DNA of 64,000 nt from Nitrospira sp. ST-bin5 (GCA_002083555.1 MSXN01000007.1:62001-126000); one strand, 5' to 3'; positions 35,864-45,105 are shown, numbered from the stretch's first letter. Notes: generated by a model not told the origin, from the sequence alone. Made by a program: numbers and translations.

Positions 35864-36688
35864 ATGCCCTCTTCTAGCGTGTTAGTTTTGCTCAGCCTCT
35901 GTTTTGCCTCGCTACTCGGATGCTACCAACCGCCAGCGACTTCCTCTCCACAACGTACCGTAGACACACTGTTGAGGCTGTTGCATGACAGTGACGCCAT
36001 GGCTCGGCGAACCGCTGCCGAAGCCTTGGGCAAGATCGGGAATCCTCAGGCCATTGCCGCGCTTGTCATGGCGTTAGGCGACCAGTCGCCCATTGTTCGT
36101 GAGGCGTCTGTACGGAGTCTAGGCGGCCTAGGTCCTCTTGATCTGGTTGCCAGAGTGCATATAGCAGGTTTGCTCATTGACCCTGTCCAATCAGTGCGCT
36201 CCGCTGCAGCACAGAACTTGGCCTCTCTCGATTCCACTAAAGAGCTCTGGCCGCTGGCAATGTCGCAGTTGGCTCATGCAGATCCAGAGGTACGTCGTGC
36301 CGTGATTCAGGCCTTTGAGAGCATTGACTCTCCCGCGATAGTGAGAGTGCTCGTAGGCAGTCTGCATGATCCTGATCCACGAGTCCGCCAAACCGCAGTG
36401 GCTGTGTTAGGGGAGTCAGGGGACTCCAAGGTTGTGGAATTGTTCCGTGAACAACTGAAGGCAGAGTCCTCGGCAAATGTCCGGGGTGAGATTGCCTATC
36501 GACTGCAATTCTTTTCAGAGGGAGGGTTTGAAGAAGAGCTGCGATTCGTGGCGAGCCATGATGAGAGCGCTCAAGTGCGACGCTGGGGTGACCAAACGCT
36601 TAGGGGGCTGCGGGGAGCACGCGATTCCGGTTCAAGGCCTCAACCAATTCCACCAGCTGTGCCTGAGCCTTCTCATCAATATCCGTAA
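35864..36688 (+). CDS. HEAT-repeat lipoprotein
   Basis: A 274-residue protein. ATG 35864 gives a lipoprotein signal (LCFASLLGC, lipobox LLGC, Cys at about 19). From residue 30 on there are about six HEAT/PBS-type repeats (e.g. MARRTAAEALGKIGNPQAIA, VREASVRSLGGLG, VRQTAVAVLGESGDSKVV). The C-terminal 25 residues are Pro/Ser-rich. A TTG at 35825 overlaps the tatA stop and is also in frame. The 3' end overlaps the convergent PilZ gene by 89 bases. Confidence 0.78.
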   Translation: MPSSSVLVLLSLCFASLLGCYQPPATSSPQRTVDTLLRLLHDSDAMARRTAAEALGKIGNPQAIAALVMALGDQSPIVREASVRSLGGLGPLDLVARVHIAGLLIDPVQSVRSAAAQNLASLDSTKELWPLAMSQLAHADPEVRRAVIQAFESIDSPAIVRVLVGSLHDPDPRVRQTAVAVLGESGDSKVVELFREQLKAESSANVRGEIAYRLQFFSEGGFEEELRFVASHDESAQVRRWGDQTLRGLRGARDSGSRPQPIPPAVPEPSHQYP

Positions 36689-37127
36689 ACTGGACCCCCA
36701 TTCCTGGAAACAAGAGATGGCGCTCGGGGCGATTTCTCGTCCAGGCCACTTTGCCCTTGGCTTTGACCTTCTCCCAGGGCCGATCTGGCAATGCAAATTC
36801 CACAGACACTTCCGTTCCGGGTGCGAGCGGCGTACCGCTTTCAATGAAGAGCCCGCCTCCGCCTATACCCCCGGTGAGGCTATCAAACTGTTTCCCTTCG
36901 GGCGTGGAATAGCGGACTTTCAGTGCGAGTGGCGCTCGGGGATGTGTGCGGCAATGGGCGAAGCGCGTATCGTCATCACTCGCCAGGAGTCGATCGATGA
37001 TGTGTCCCCAGGGGATTCCTCCCAGGAGAGTGCCCGAGGGATCGTGGATAAGAATCATTTCTTGATCGGCATCGACGACGAGGTATTTCCCTTGGTGACC
37101 TTCTGTGGTGACGACGGGATGTTTCAT
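36600..37127 (-). CDS. PilZ-domain protein
   Basis: A 175-residue protein with an N-terminal region of about 60 residues and a C-terminal PilZ-type beta barrel. It has the HPRAPLALKVRYSTPEG start and the conserved glycine-rich FDSLTGGIGGGGLFIESGTP, followed by AKGKVAWTRNRP and FPGMGVQFTDID. PilZ domains often bind cyclic di-GMP, through RxxxR and (D/N)xSxxG; here the R is followed by HPRAP and the second motif is DSLTGG, so c-di-GMP binding is uncertain. It is a paralogue of the next gene. Its 3' end overlaps the HEAT lipoprotein gene. Confidence 0.8.
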   Translation of the reverse strand: MKHPVVTTEGHQGKYLVVDADQEMILIHDPSGTLLGGIPWGHIIDRLLASDDDTRFAHCRTHPRAPLALKVRYSTPEGKQFDSLTGGIGGGGLFIESGTPLAPGTEVSVEFALPDRPWEKVKAKGKVAWTRNRPERHLLFPGMGVQFTDIDEKAQAQLVELVEALNRNRVLPAAP

Positions 37128-37178
37128 CGGTGAGGAACCTCAGGTGGTCTGGCGCTAAGGAGGGCAGTCATCCCTATT

Positions 37179-37697
37179 TCAAGCGGCTCGTTCGGCGCCA
37201 TCGACGGTTTTTACGATGGCCAAGATGCGCTCCCGTGCTTCTGGCTGAATGTCCGTGAATCGAACACCCATGCCGGGACTAAAGGTGTATTGATCGGCCT
37301 TGGGACAGACCCAGGCAACGACTCCTTTAGCCTGAATCCACTCTGAGGGCTGTTCCGGGAGGGAGAACTCCATGGCGAGCTTGGTACCGACTTGGAGTGG
37401 TGTTGTACTTTCGATAAAGAGTCCGCCTCCGCCGATGCCTCCTGCACGACTATCGTAGCGATCGCCTTCAGGAGTCTTGTAGCGTACTCGAAACGCAAGA
37501 TTGATGCGGGGCTCAGAGCGCGTTTCTTTGGGGAGCGCAGGTTTGCGATAGGCGAGGATCTGATCTATCACGAAATCCCAGGAGAGGCTTCCAATCGCCT
37601 CACCGTTGTTCCCGAGTAGATTCACGATTTCTCGTGAGGCGTCCAGTTCGAGGACTTTCCCTTTGTGGCGAAGGCTGAGGGATACGGGGAGTTTCAC
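37179..37697 (-). CDS. PilZ-domain protein, paralogue of the neighbour
   Basis: A 172-residue protein with the same layout as the downstream PilZ gene: RSEPRINLAFRVRYKTPEG (R-x3-R present), DSRAGGIGGGGLFIEST, AKGVVAWVCPKAD, FSPGMGVRFTDIQ. The two are a tandem duplication with diverged N-termini. GTG at 37697 is preferred because AGGAGG lies 5 bases upstream; a TTG at 37730 has none. A 51-base gap separates it from the second copy, so they are probably co-transcribed. Confidence 0.8.
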   Translation of the reverse strand: MKLPVSLSLRHKGKVLELDASREIVNLLGNNGEAIGSLSWDFVIDQILAYRKPALPKETRSEPRINLAFRVRYKTPEGDRYDSRAGGIGGGGLFIESTTPLQVGTKLAMEFSLPEQPSEWIQAKGVVAWVCPKADQYTFSPGMGVRFTDIQPEARERILAIVKTVDGAERAA

Positions 37698-37853
37698 GGG
37701 GCCTCCTAGGGCGATTCTTATACTCCCCAAATATAGCGGCTTATTTTCTGTTGTCGAGTAATACGTGAGAAATACTCAAGTCATCGCAACAGGATCTGAT
37801 AATTGGCTGAATAGCCAGAGGAATAGAGAGTCATATAGGGGGCGAGGGGGGAG

Positions 37854-37883
37854 GAGCCCGAGCCACATGAGTGACTCGGGTTC
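37854..37883 (-). terminator. Hairpin terminator after clpX
   Basis: On the minus strand GAACCCGAGTCAC pairs with GTGGCTCGGGCTC around a 4-base loop, one mismatch over 13 pairs, starting 10 bases past the clpX stop. No U tract follows. Confidence 0.55.
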
Positions 37884-37893
37884 AGGGTCGCGT

Positions 37894-39150
37894 TTACGCG
37901 CTCTTAGCGTCTTTATCCTGCTCAAAGATTCTGATGGGAGGGTTCTTTCCGGAAATGGCATCCTCCGTAATGAGGACTTCCTTAATTTGCTTTTGTGACG
38001 GGGCATCGTACATCACGTCCAGCATCACTTCTTCGAGGATGGCACGGAGTCCTCGGGCCCCGGTCTTTTGCAGATAGGCTTTGCGGGCGACGGCGCCGAG
38101 GGCCCCGTCGGTAAATTTGAGTTTCACTTTTTCGAAGGAGAGTAATTTCTCATATTGTTTTGTCAGGGCGTTGCGTGGTTCGGTCAAGATCCGAACCAGC
38201 GCCCGCTCATCCAATTCTTCCAGCGTCGCGACGACGGGGACGCGACCCACAAACTCCGGGATGAGTCCGTACTTGAGGAAATCTTCCGGCTGCACGTGGG
38301 CGAGCATTTCTCCCAGTCGAGCCTCGCTGCGTCCGCGAATTTCAGCCCCAAAGCCCATCGATTTGCGATTCAAGCGCTGTTCGACGAGCGATTCCAGTCC
38401 GACGAACGCACCTCCGCAGATGAAGAGGATATTGCTCGTGTTCACCTGGATGAACTCTTGGTGGGGATGTTTCCGTCCGCCTTGCGGCGGGACGTTGGCT
38501 ACGGTGCCTTCGATCAGCTTGAGCAGCGCTTGCTGCACACCTTCTCCGGAGACGTCGCGCGTGATCGAGGGACTGTCGCTCTTGCGGCTGATCTTATCGA
38601 TTTCATCAATGTAGACGATGCCTCGTTCAGCCCGTTCGACATCGTAATCGGCTGCTTGGAGGAGCTTCAGGATGATGTTTTCGACATCTTCCCCCACGTA
38701 CCCGGCTTCCGTCAGGGTTGTGGCGTCAGCCATGGTAAAGGGGACATCGAGATACTTGGCCAGGGTCTGGGCGAGCAGGGTCTTTCCCGTCCCGGTCGGG
38801 CCGACCACAAGGATGTTTCCCTTTTGGAGTTCGACATCGTCGACGTCTTTTTCCTTCGAGGAGATGCGTTTGTAGTGATTGTGGACGGCGACGGAGAGAA
38901 TGCGCTTCGCGCGGTCTTGCCCCACGACATATTGATCGAGGTGATGCTTGATATCGGCAGGCTTTTTAAGCTTGGAGGAGATTTCTTCCTTGGCCTCTTC
39001 CCAGTCTTCCGCAATGATGTCATTGCAGAGATTGACGCATTCGTCACAGATATAGACGGTCGGCCCCGCGATCAGCTTGCGTACTTCATCGCGGCTTTTC
39101 CCGCAAAAGGAACACCGCAAATGTCGATCCACCTTCTCCTGCTTGGCCAT
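37894..39150 (-). CDS. clpX: ATP-dependent Clp protease ATP-binding subunit ClpX
   Basis: AAA+ unfoldase of the ClpXP protease, 418 residues. The N-terminal zinc finger has [11 protein letters not shown] and the paired CDECVNLC. Walker A is [13 protein letters not shown], Walker [11 protein letters not shown], sensor and pore motifs follow (GYVGEDVEN), and the IGF-type ClpP-docking loop position reads SMGFGAE. ATG at 39150 with AGGAGGACGC upstream is preferred over the longer frame. It follows clpP by 13 bases. Confidence 0.97.
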   Translation of the reverse strand: MAKQEKVDRHLRCSFCGKSRDEVRKLIAGPTVYICDECVNLCNDIIAEDWEEAKEEISSKLKKPADIKHHLDQYVVGQDRAKRILSVAVHNHYKRISSKEKDVDDVELQKGNILVVGPTGTGKTLLAQTLAKYLDVPFTMADATTLTEAGYVGEDVENIILKLLQAADYDVERAERGIVYIDEIDKISRKSDSPSITRDVSGEGVQQALLKLIEGTVANVPPQGGRKHPHQEFIQVNTSNILFICGGAFVGLESLVEQRLNRKSMGFGAEIRGRSEARLGEMLAHVQPEDFLKYGLIPEFVGRVPVVATLEELDERALVRILTEPRNALTKQYEKLLSFEKVKLKFTDGALGAVARKAYLQKTGARGLRAILEEVMLDVMYDAPSQKQIKEVLITEDAISGKNPPIRIFEQDKDAKSA

Positions 39151-39163
39151 GCGTCCTCCTGTG

Positions 39164-39802
39164 TTACTTACCCTTGGCGCCGTCTTTGGCTGCGTCCCCA
39201 GACTCCACGGACTTGAGTCCTTTGGTCTGTCGGGAAATGACTTCGTCAATCAGGCCGTAGGTTTTGGCCTCTTCGGCGGACATGAAATAATCGCGCTCGG
39301 TATCGTGAGAGATCTTTTCGATCGGCTGGCCGGTGTGCTTCGCCATAATCTCGTTCAACCGTTCGCGGATTTTGAGGATCTCTCGGGCATGAATGTCGAT
39401 TTCAGTGGCCTGTCCTTGGAACCCACCGAGCGGTTGATGAATCATGACGCGGGCGTTTGGCAGGGCATAGCGCTTACCCTTTGCGCCGGCGGTGAGGAGC
39501 AATGCGCCCATGCTGGCAGCCTGGCCGAGGCAGATGGTGTTGATCGGTGGTTTCACATATTGCATCGTGTCATAGATACCGAGCCCTGCCGTGACGCTGC
39601 CGCCGGGAGAATTCACGTAGAGATTGATGTCCTTTTCTGGGTCTTCGGCCTCCAGGAATAAGAGCTGGGCAATGACAAGATTCGCGAACATGTCATCGAT
39701 CGGCGCGCCCAGGAAAATGATCCGGTCTTTTAGGAGCCGGGAGTAGATATCGTAGGAGCGTTCGCCTCGATTGGTTTGTTCGACTACGATCGGGACCAAC
39801 AT
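39164..39802 (-). CDS. clpP: ATP-dependent Clp protease proteolytic subunit
   Basis: Serine peptidase of 212 residues that forms the tetradecameric chamber for ClpX. The catalytic triad is visible: Ser in [11 protein letters not shown], His in MIHQPLGG and Asp in [12 protein letters not shown] 39802 ([13 protein letters not shown]) is the usual start; AGGA lies about 9 bases upstream. It forms a tig-clpP-clpX operon. Confidence 0.97.
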   Translation of the reverse strand: MLVPIVVEQTNRGERSYDIYSRLLKDRIIFLGAPIDDMFANLVIAQLLFLEAEDPEKDINLYVNSPGGSVTAGLGIYDTMQYVKPPINTICLGQAASMGALLLTAGAKGKRYALPNARVMIHQPLGGFQGQATEIDIHAREILKIRERLNEIMAKHTGQPIEKISHDTERDYFMSAEEAKTYGLIDEVISRQTKGLKSVESGDAAKDGAKGK

Positions 39803-39868
39803 AGATTCATTTCCTTTCCGCAATGTTTGGAGCGCGCCACTCGGTCGAGGCGTTTGCAGGCACCGTGT

Positions 39869-41191
39869 CTAACCTTGGATTACAGAGTTGCGGTATACAA
39901 AGTCCAACGCTTTATCTGCCAGAATACGCGAGCGCAATTCTTCGATGGAATCCTGGCCGCCGGCCTGAATCATTTTCACGAGCTCAGCCATCGGGACGCG
40001 GAGTTCGGTGGCCAGCCTGGTGACTTCGTTGTTCATATCTTCCTGGCTGACCGAGATGGATTCCTTCGTGGCAATGGCTTCGAGGATCAGGCCGACTTTG
40101 ACGCGCCGGTTGGCTTCATCTCGGTTCTCTTCGCGGATGGTCTTGAGTTCTTCGGCCGTTGCGGCGGGTGATGGATCGGTGGCCTTGCCACGTTGCCGCT
40201 CTTGGAGTCTCTGCCGCACGATGGCATCCAATTCACGTGTGACCAGGGTTTCCGGCAGGTCAAAGTGGTGCGTTTCGGCCAGCCGTTTGAGAATCGTATC
40301 TTTGTAGGATTCATCAATGTCGCGTTTGAGAGCTTTTTCCATCTCACTGCGCAGTTTGTCCTTAATTTCTTGAAGTGACGAGAACGGCCCGCAGTCCTTG
40401 GCAAACTCGTCGTCGAGTGCCGGCAGCGTTTTCTGCTTCACGCCTTTGATGGCGAGGCCGAACTTCACGGTTTTGCCGGCGACCCGGGTATCGGGGTGAC
40501 TGCTGGGGTAATTCTGTGGAATGTCGATGATGTCTCCGTCTTTCTTGCCGACTAAATAACTGTCGATTTCAATGCCGAGGAGTGTGGCTTTGGAACCGAC
40601 TTTGTGAAGCTGGCCTTCTTTCTTGGTTCCCTCGAGCGGCGCGCCATCGAGAAAGCCTTCGAGGTCAACGACGGCAAAATCGCCATCGCTTAATGTGGTG
40701 CCGGGCGCGGCGGCTTCAAGCCGTGCCTGCTGTTCACGCAGGACATCCAGGGCCCGATCGAGCTGCTCGTCGGTGACGGTCCGTTTGTCCGGCTTCAGCG
40801 AAATCGGGTTGGGGGCTTTATAGTCACGCAGTTCAATGGTCGGCTTGATTTCGACTGTGGCCGTGAAGGTAAAGGGTTCGTCCTTCTTGATTTTGACACG
40901 TTCCAGCGGCGGGATCTCGACCAGCACCGGGCTAATGCCGGCCTCGCGGACGGCGCGGTCATAGAAATCCGGCACGATGCTACGAATGACATCTTCCTCG
41001 ACTTCTTTAGCGTAGCGTTTTTCAAGGAGGCCCAGTGGGGCTTTCCCAGGGCGGAACCCGGGGATGCGTACTTGGCGGTTCAGTTCCGTATAGGCGCGCG
41101 AGAAACGCTGGGTGACTTCATGAGCAGGGACTTCGATTTTCAATGCCCGCTTCATGGGGCCCAGTTCGGTCATTTCCATCTTCATCGTCAT
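39869..41191 (-). CDS. tig: Trigger factor, ribosome-associated chaperone
   Basis: A 440-residue peptidyl-prolyl isomerase/chaperone that binds nascent chains at the ribosome exit. The ribosome-binding signature is near residue 50 (VRIPGFRPGKAPLGLLEKRY), the FKBP domain spans about 165-250 (SDGDFAVVDLEGFLDG), and the long helical chaperone arms form the rest. ATG 41191 is chosen with AAGGAC about 9 bases upstream; ATGs three and six codons later are also possible. The frame open to 41290 runs into the tRNA and is not coding. Confidence 0.93.
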   Translation of the reverse strand: MTMKMEMTELGPMKRALKIEVPAHEVTQRFSRAYTELNRQVRIPGFRPGKAPLGLLEKRYAKEVEEDVIRSIVPDFYDRAVREAGISPVLVEIPPLERVKIKKDEPFTFTATVEIKPTIELRDYKAPNPISLKPDKRTVTDEQLDRALDVLREQQARLEAAAPGTTLSDGDFAVVDLEGFLDGAPLEGTKKEGQLHKVGSKATLLGIEIDSYLVGKKDGDIIDIPQNYPSSHPDTRVAGKTVKFGLAIKGVKQKTLPALDDEFAKDCGPFSSLQEIKDKLRSEMEKALKRDIDESYKDTILKRLAETHHFDLPETLVTRELDAIVRQRLQERQRGKATDPSPAATAEELKTIREENRDEANRRVKVGLILEAIATKESISVSQEDMNNEVTRLATELRVPMAELVKMIQAGGQDSIEELRSRILADKALDFVYRNSVIQG

Positions 41192-41250
41192 GCGTCCATG
41201 TCCTTCCACGTTCCATGAGGGGCGTGCCCAAACGGAGTTGCTGTCAAATT

Positions 41251-41333
41251 TGGTGCGAGCGGAGGGACTTGAACCCCCACGGTTACCCACGAGATCCTAA
41301 GTCTCGCGCGTCTGCCAGTTTCGCCACGCTCGC
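41251..41333 (-). tRNA. tRNA-Leu (anticodon UAG)
   Basis: The minus strand folds as an 83-base class II tRNA. Acceptor GCGAGCG pairs with CGCTCGC, discriminator A, encoded CCA. The anticodon stem CGAGA/TCTCG closes loop CTTAGGA with anticodon TAG, and the T arm contains GTTCAAGTC. It lies 60 bases before tig, in the same direction. Confidence 0.95.
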
Positions 41334-41689
41334 ACGGTGGGGAGCATCGCGGGGCTGTCGCCGTGGATGCTGAGACAGCAAAACACGCGATTGTGTAAGC
41401 CTTTTGTACCGTCGAAGGCGACCCACTGTCAACCCATACTCCCGTGGGGTTTACGCAGTTCTGACCGTCCAGACAGCGAACAATAGAGAGCAGTGAGGAC
41501 CATGAGCAGGGGACTGTATGGATTTGCCTGCCTGAAGGGGGAGGTTGGGGTGGGAATCGGTGGTCCTGGCTCGCACTTGAGGGTGAGAGTATACTGTCTT
41601 GCAGGGTATCCAGCGAAGGGGGCGGCATGGCTGGAGACTGCAAGAGTTGGTGTATCCCGATCTCCCCGCACAGGTAAGGAGGTGGTGCG
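41334..41689. other. Intergenic region, no supported gene
   Basis: About 350 bases between tRNA-Leu and the HEAT gene. A TATACT near 41592 could be a -10 box for the plus-strand gene but has no convincing -35 partner. Nothing else is recognised. Confidence 0.4.
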
Positions 41690-42772
41690 ATGTATCGATT
41701 CCCTGTCTTCATCTCCATCATTGTCAGTTGGGGCATGGTGCTGTGGAGCGCCCCCGCTGGGGCGTATCGTGAATATTTCACGGCGGAACAGAAAGCGCAG
41801 CTCGATAAGATTCAAGTGGTACTGGTCGAGACCCTGGCCCTGACCGACAAGGGAGCGGTTGATGCCGGCCCATTGGCTTCGGTCGTGTCGCGCCGTCTGG
41901 GCGAGATTGGCTATACCGTGGTGCAGGATGTCTCGAAGCCGCATGATGCGGTATTCCGAGTGAAATGCGAACAGCGCAAGACCTGGGAGGGCACGGCCTC
42001 ATCGGGGGGGGACAATGATTTGCCCGACGCCCCCTCTCGCCTTTGGAAAGGCCCGGCCTGCCAGCTGACGTATGCATTAGGTGGTATGAAGATTAAATGG
42101 CAGAAGGAAGTCCGCACGGATTTTGAAGATGTTTCTGCCGCCGCTCAGGCTGCTCAGGCCGGAGATCCAGGAAGTTTTGCCATTGCGCGGCTGACGGATC
42201 AACTCGAGAAATATGAGTTCCCGTTGATTCTCGCAGCCGAATGGGGCCATGCCGACCGCTTGCTGAGGTTGATGGATTCTTCAGAGACGAGTCTGCCTAG
42301 GAAGGTAAAAATCATTTCGCTGTTGGGCGAGATGCAGGCGGATGAAGCCCTGCCGAAGCTGAAGCAGGTGCTCCAGGACCGCGATCTGGCCAAGCAGGCG
42401 CTGGTGGCGATGGGCAATCTCGGAAAGGAAGGGATTCCGCTGCTTGTGGATGTTATGAATACGTCCACAATGGTAGACATGCAAGCCTCTGCCGCAAAGG
42501 GTTTGGGGCAATTGGGCGGCGTGCATGGCGACGCGTCAGTTGTTCTCCCCTTGCTCGCCAAGTTGCAAGATCCGAACACAGATTGGACGGTGCTGACCGA
42601 AGTGGCCTGGGCGCTGGGTAAAATTCCCGACAAGCGTTCGATTCAACCGCTCTACGATTTAGATAAGAAGCTGCAGAGGCTGCGGGATCCGGACAATCAG
42701 GTACTGAAAAAATTGAAGGAAGCCGTCTTCTGGGCGATCAAGCAGTGTGATACCTGGGATCAATATAGCTGA
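41690..42772 (+). CDS. Exported HEAT-repeat protein
   Basis: A 360-residue protein. Residues 1-25 are a signal peptide (MYRFPVFISIIVSWGMVLWS, cleavage near APAGA). A unique domain follows (residues 30-170, with VVLVETLALTDKG and a Cys pair), and about four HEAT-like repeats fill residues 185-345 (e.g. LLGEMQADEALPKLKQVL, ALVAMGNLGKEGIPLLVDVM, ALGKIPDKRSIQPL). HEAT solenoids bind partner proteins. AAGGAGGTGGTG precedes the ATG. It is followed after 79 bases by the sigma-54 activator. Confidence 0.7.
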   Translation: MYRFPVFISIIVSWGMVLWSAPAGAYREYFTAEQKAQLDKIQVVLVETLALTDKGAVDAGPLASVVSRRLGEIGYTVVQDVSKPHDAVFRVKCEQRKTWEGTASSGGDNDLPDAPSRLWKGPACQLTYALGGMKIKWQKEVRTDFEDVSAAAQAAQAGDPGSFAIARLTDQLEKYEFPLILAAEWGHADRLLRLMDSSETSLPRKVKIISLLGEMQADEALPKLKQVLQDRDLAKQALVAMGNLGKEGIPLLVDVMNTSTMVDMQASAAKGLGQLGGVHGDASVVLPLLAKLQDPNTDWTVLTEVAWALGKIPDKRSIQPLYDLDKKLQRLRDPDNQVLKKLKEAVFWAIKQCDTWDQYS

Positions 42773-42851
42773 GATAGTTGAGCGGTCGTTGACATTGCAT
42801 GGCTTGCCTCCTATCGTGCTTCGTGTTGGGTGAACCAACACGGAGTACGAT

Positions 42852-44423
42852 ATGCCAACCGGTCCCGCCCCTGACGGATCTACGAATCCCCGCGCAATAC
42901 TCGAACGCATAACCCTTCAAATGGCCTCGAGTCTCGACCTTCAGGTGGTGCTGGACACCATCACGCAGGGCCTGGTGGAGGAATTGGATGCGGCCTTCGC
43001 CCGTATCTGGCTCCTGGGTCCCGGCGATCTCTGTGCCGACTGTTACAAAGCGGCCGACTGCACGAACCGGAGCCGCTGCCTGCATCTTGAAGCAAGCGCC
43101 GGGCTCTATGCCAATCTCAAAGGGGAATATCGCCGCATTCCGCTGGGCGCATTGAAGATCGGAAAGATCGCGCAAGGATCCGGCGCCATCTTTACGAACG
43201 ACGTACTCGGCGACGATCGACTTCCGAATAAACAATGGATGACCGACAATGGTCTCCGCTCCTTTGCCGGGCATCCGCTGAAGTTCCGCTGGGAAGTGCT
43301 CGGCGTCATCGCGATGTTCGGACGCCGGCCGCTCAGTGAAGAGGAGTTCGAGCGATTGGCCGTCTTTGCCAGCGAGGCCGCGATTGCGATCAAGAATGCG
43401 CAGCTGTTTACGGAAGTGCAACAGCTCAAGGATCGTCTGCAAGCCGAGAATCTCTACCTTCGTGAAGAGATCAAGCTCGAGCATAACTTTGAAGAGATCA
43501 TCGGCGAAAGCCAGAGTATCAAGGCTGTGCTACGATCGATCGAACAGGTTGCACCGACCGACTCAACGGTCCTCGTCCGCGGAGATACCGGGACGGGCAA
43601 GGAACTGATCGCCAGGGCGATCCACCACATGAGCCCTCGCAGGGCACGATCCCTGGTGAAGGTGAACTGCGGCGCGATCCCCGCCAATCTTCTCGAAAGC
43701 GAACTCTTCGGGCATGAGAAGGGATCGTTTACCGGAGCATTACAGCGCCGCATCGGCAGATTTGAATTGGCGAATGGAGGGACGATCTTCCTGGATGAAG
43801 TGGGAGAACTCCCGTTGGATGCGCAGGTGAAGCTTCTGCGGGTGTTGCAGGAACGGGAATTCGAACGGGTCGGCAGCGGTCATTCGATGAGGGTCGATGT
43901 GCGGGTAATCGCCGCAACCAATCGCGATCTACATGCGGCGGTAAAGGCCGGTTCCTTCCGGGCCGATCTCCTCTACCGGCTAAATGTGTTTCCGATCGAG
44001 GTGCCACCCCTGTCTGCCCGTGCCGCCGATATTCCACCTTTGGTTATCCACTTCATCGCCAAGTTTTCAACCAAACTTGGTAAGCGATTTGACGGTGTGT
44101 CTCACGCGACCATGGACCGTCTGAGGACTTATTCATGGCCCGGCAACATTCGAGAACTGGAAAATGTGATCGAACGGGCCACGATTCTCGCAAACGGACC
44201 GATGCTACAGATCGATGACGCATTCCTCCATGTGGGGCCTGCACCTTCACATCGCGAGGGGACCATGGAAGAAGTCGAACGGGCGCATATTCTCCATGTC
44301 CTCCAGGAAGCGAACTGGGTCATTGAAGGGAAGCAGGGAGCCGCCACTCGGCTGGACCTCCATCCCAACACCCTTCGCTCGCGCATGAATAAGCTCGGCA
44401 TCAAGAAACCCCGTCTCACCTAA
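42852..44423 (+). CDS. GAF-domain sigma-54-dependent transcriptional activator
   Basis: A 523-residue bacterial enhancer-binding protein. The GAF domain (about residues 15-185) has a four-Cys cluster LCADCYKAADCTNRSRCLHL, spaced C-x2-C-x5-C-x5-C. The AAA+ core has Walker A GDTGTGKELIARAIH, Walker B TIFLDEVGELP and the sigma-54 contact loop GSFTGA (usual GAFTGA). A Fis-type helix-turn-helix ends the protein (GAATRLDLHPNTLRSRMNKL). It sits 240 bases before an operon with a -24/-12 promoter, which it most likely activates. The Cys set could hold iron or sense redox state, but this is inference. Confidence 0.88.
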   Translation: MPTGPAPDGSTNPRAILERITLQMASSLDLQVVLDTITQGLVEELDAAFARIWLLGPGDLCADCYKAADCTNRSRCLHLEASAGLYANLKGEYRRIPLGALKIGKIAQGSGAIFTNDVLGDDRLPNKQWMTDNGLRSFAGHPLKFRWEVLGVIAMFGRRPLSEEEFERLAVFASEAAIAIKNAQLFTEVQQLKDRLQAENLYLREEIKLEHNFEEIIGESQSIKAVLRSIEQVAPTDSTVLVRGDTGTGKELIARAIHHMSPRRARSLVKVNCGAIPANLLESELFGHEKGSFTGALQRRIGRFELANGGTIFLDEVGELPLDAQVKLLRVLQEREFERVGSGHSMRVDVRVIAATNRDLHAAVKAGSFRADLLYRLNVFPIEVPPLSARAADIPPLVIHFIAKFSTKLGKRFDGVSHATMDRLRTYSWPGNIRELENVIERATILANGPMLQIDDAFLHVGPAPSHREGTMEEVERAHILHVLQEANWVIEGKQGAATRLDLHPNTLRSRMNKLGIKKPRLT

Positions 44424-44466
44424 GCAAATCGATCTCCCTTCCTCCCACTGAATGTCGTGGTGCTAC

Positions 44467-44485
44467 GATATCCCGTGGGATGATC
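44467..44485. promoter_or_regulatory. Possible upstream activator-binding site
   Basis: A near-palindrome CGATATCCCGTGGGATGATCG lies about 95 bases before the -24 element; its perfect core is ATCCC-GT-GGGAT at 44470-44481. Spacing and symmetry suit a sigma-54 activator site, but this is inference. Confidence 0.4.
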
Positions 44486-44577
44486 GCATCGCTGCACTGA
44501 TTATCTTCTCGCCTGCAGATCACTCAAGTTGTTGATACCGCTCTTTATTACTCCAACTTCAGGTCTGTCATACGTTC

Positions 44578-44593
44578 TGGCATCGGCCTTGCG
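44578..44593 (+). promoter_or_regulatory. Sigma-54 (RpoN) -24/-12 promoter
   Basis: TGGCATCGGCCTTGCG matches the consensus TGGCAYRNNNNTTGCW at all positions but two, with the exact GG-N10-GC spacing. It lies 72 bases upstream of the DsrE-family ATG and just downstream of the activator gene. Confidence 0.75.
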
Positions 44594-44604
44594 CTAGTGC
44601 AGGA

Positions 44605-44622
44605 CTGCGATGGCCATCGCAG
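44605..44622. promoter_or_regulatory. Perfect 18-bp palindrome at the predicted transcript start
   Basis: CTGCGATGGCCATCGCAG is a perfect palindrome starting about 12 bases after the -12 element, at or just after the expected +1. It could be an operator or a 5'-UTR hairpin. Confidence 0.5.
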
Positions 44623-44664
44623 GGAAATGTCACAGTACTCATTCCATTTATTTAAGGAGCATCT

Positions 44665-45039
44665 ATGAAAACAGCGATCATCATTCTGTCCGACCCGAAG
44701 AGCGGTTCCGAAGAAGCGCTTGGGCGAGTCTTTAATGCGCTGGCCCTTGCAGCCGAATGTAAGCAGAAGGGCGACGAAGTCGCCGTGGTCTTCAATGGGG
44801 CCGGCACTCGTTGGCCTGCGGAATTGACCAAACTCTCACATCCAGTCAATGGCCTCTACAATGCGGTGCGGGATGTCGTACAGGGCGCGTCGTGCGGCTG
44901 CGCCGAGGTCTTTGGGGCGACAGAAAGCGTCAAGGCTTGCGGCGTGCCGGTTGTGAAAGACCATGCCCTCGCTGGGACAGCGGGGCTCTTGAGCCTGCGC
45001 CGGTACGTAGCTGAAGGGTGGAATACGATCGTGTTCTGA
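44665..45039 (+). CDS. DsrE-family sulfur-relay-like protein
   Basis: A 124-residue alpha/beta protein of the DsrE/DsrF fold, often used in persulfide transfer. It starts MKTAIIILSDPKSGSEEALG and has a Cys pair GASCGCAEVFGA (residues 75-77 region) plus Cys near 92 (VKACGVPVV), candidate persulfide carriers. It is the first gene after the -24/-12 promoter and heads a five-gene co-directional set. Its partners here are not the dsr sulfite reductase genes, so the role is open. Confidence 0.78.
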   Translation: MKTAIIILSDPKSGSEEALGRVFNALALAAECKQKGDEVAVVFNGAGTRWPAELTKLSHPVNGLYNAVRDVVQGASCGCAEVFGATESVKACGVPVVKDHALAGTAGLLSLRRYVAEGWNTIVF

Positions 45040-45105
45040 GATTGAGCATGAGAGGGCATGCGACGAAACCCGTCGTCATGTCTTCTCGACAGGGAGTACA
45101 CAACC

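Noticed and set aside
38155..39216. 353-residue plus-strand reading frame over clpX
   Set aside because: Antisense shadow of clpX, which is fully conserved in sequence.
42738..43484. 248-residue minus-strand frame over the GAF activator
   Set aside because: Antisense shadow; the plus-strand gene shows clear GAF, AAA+ and Fis features.
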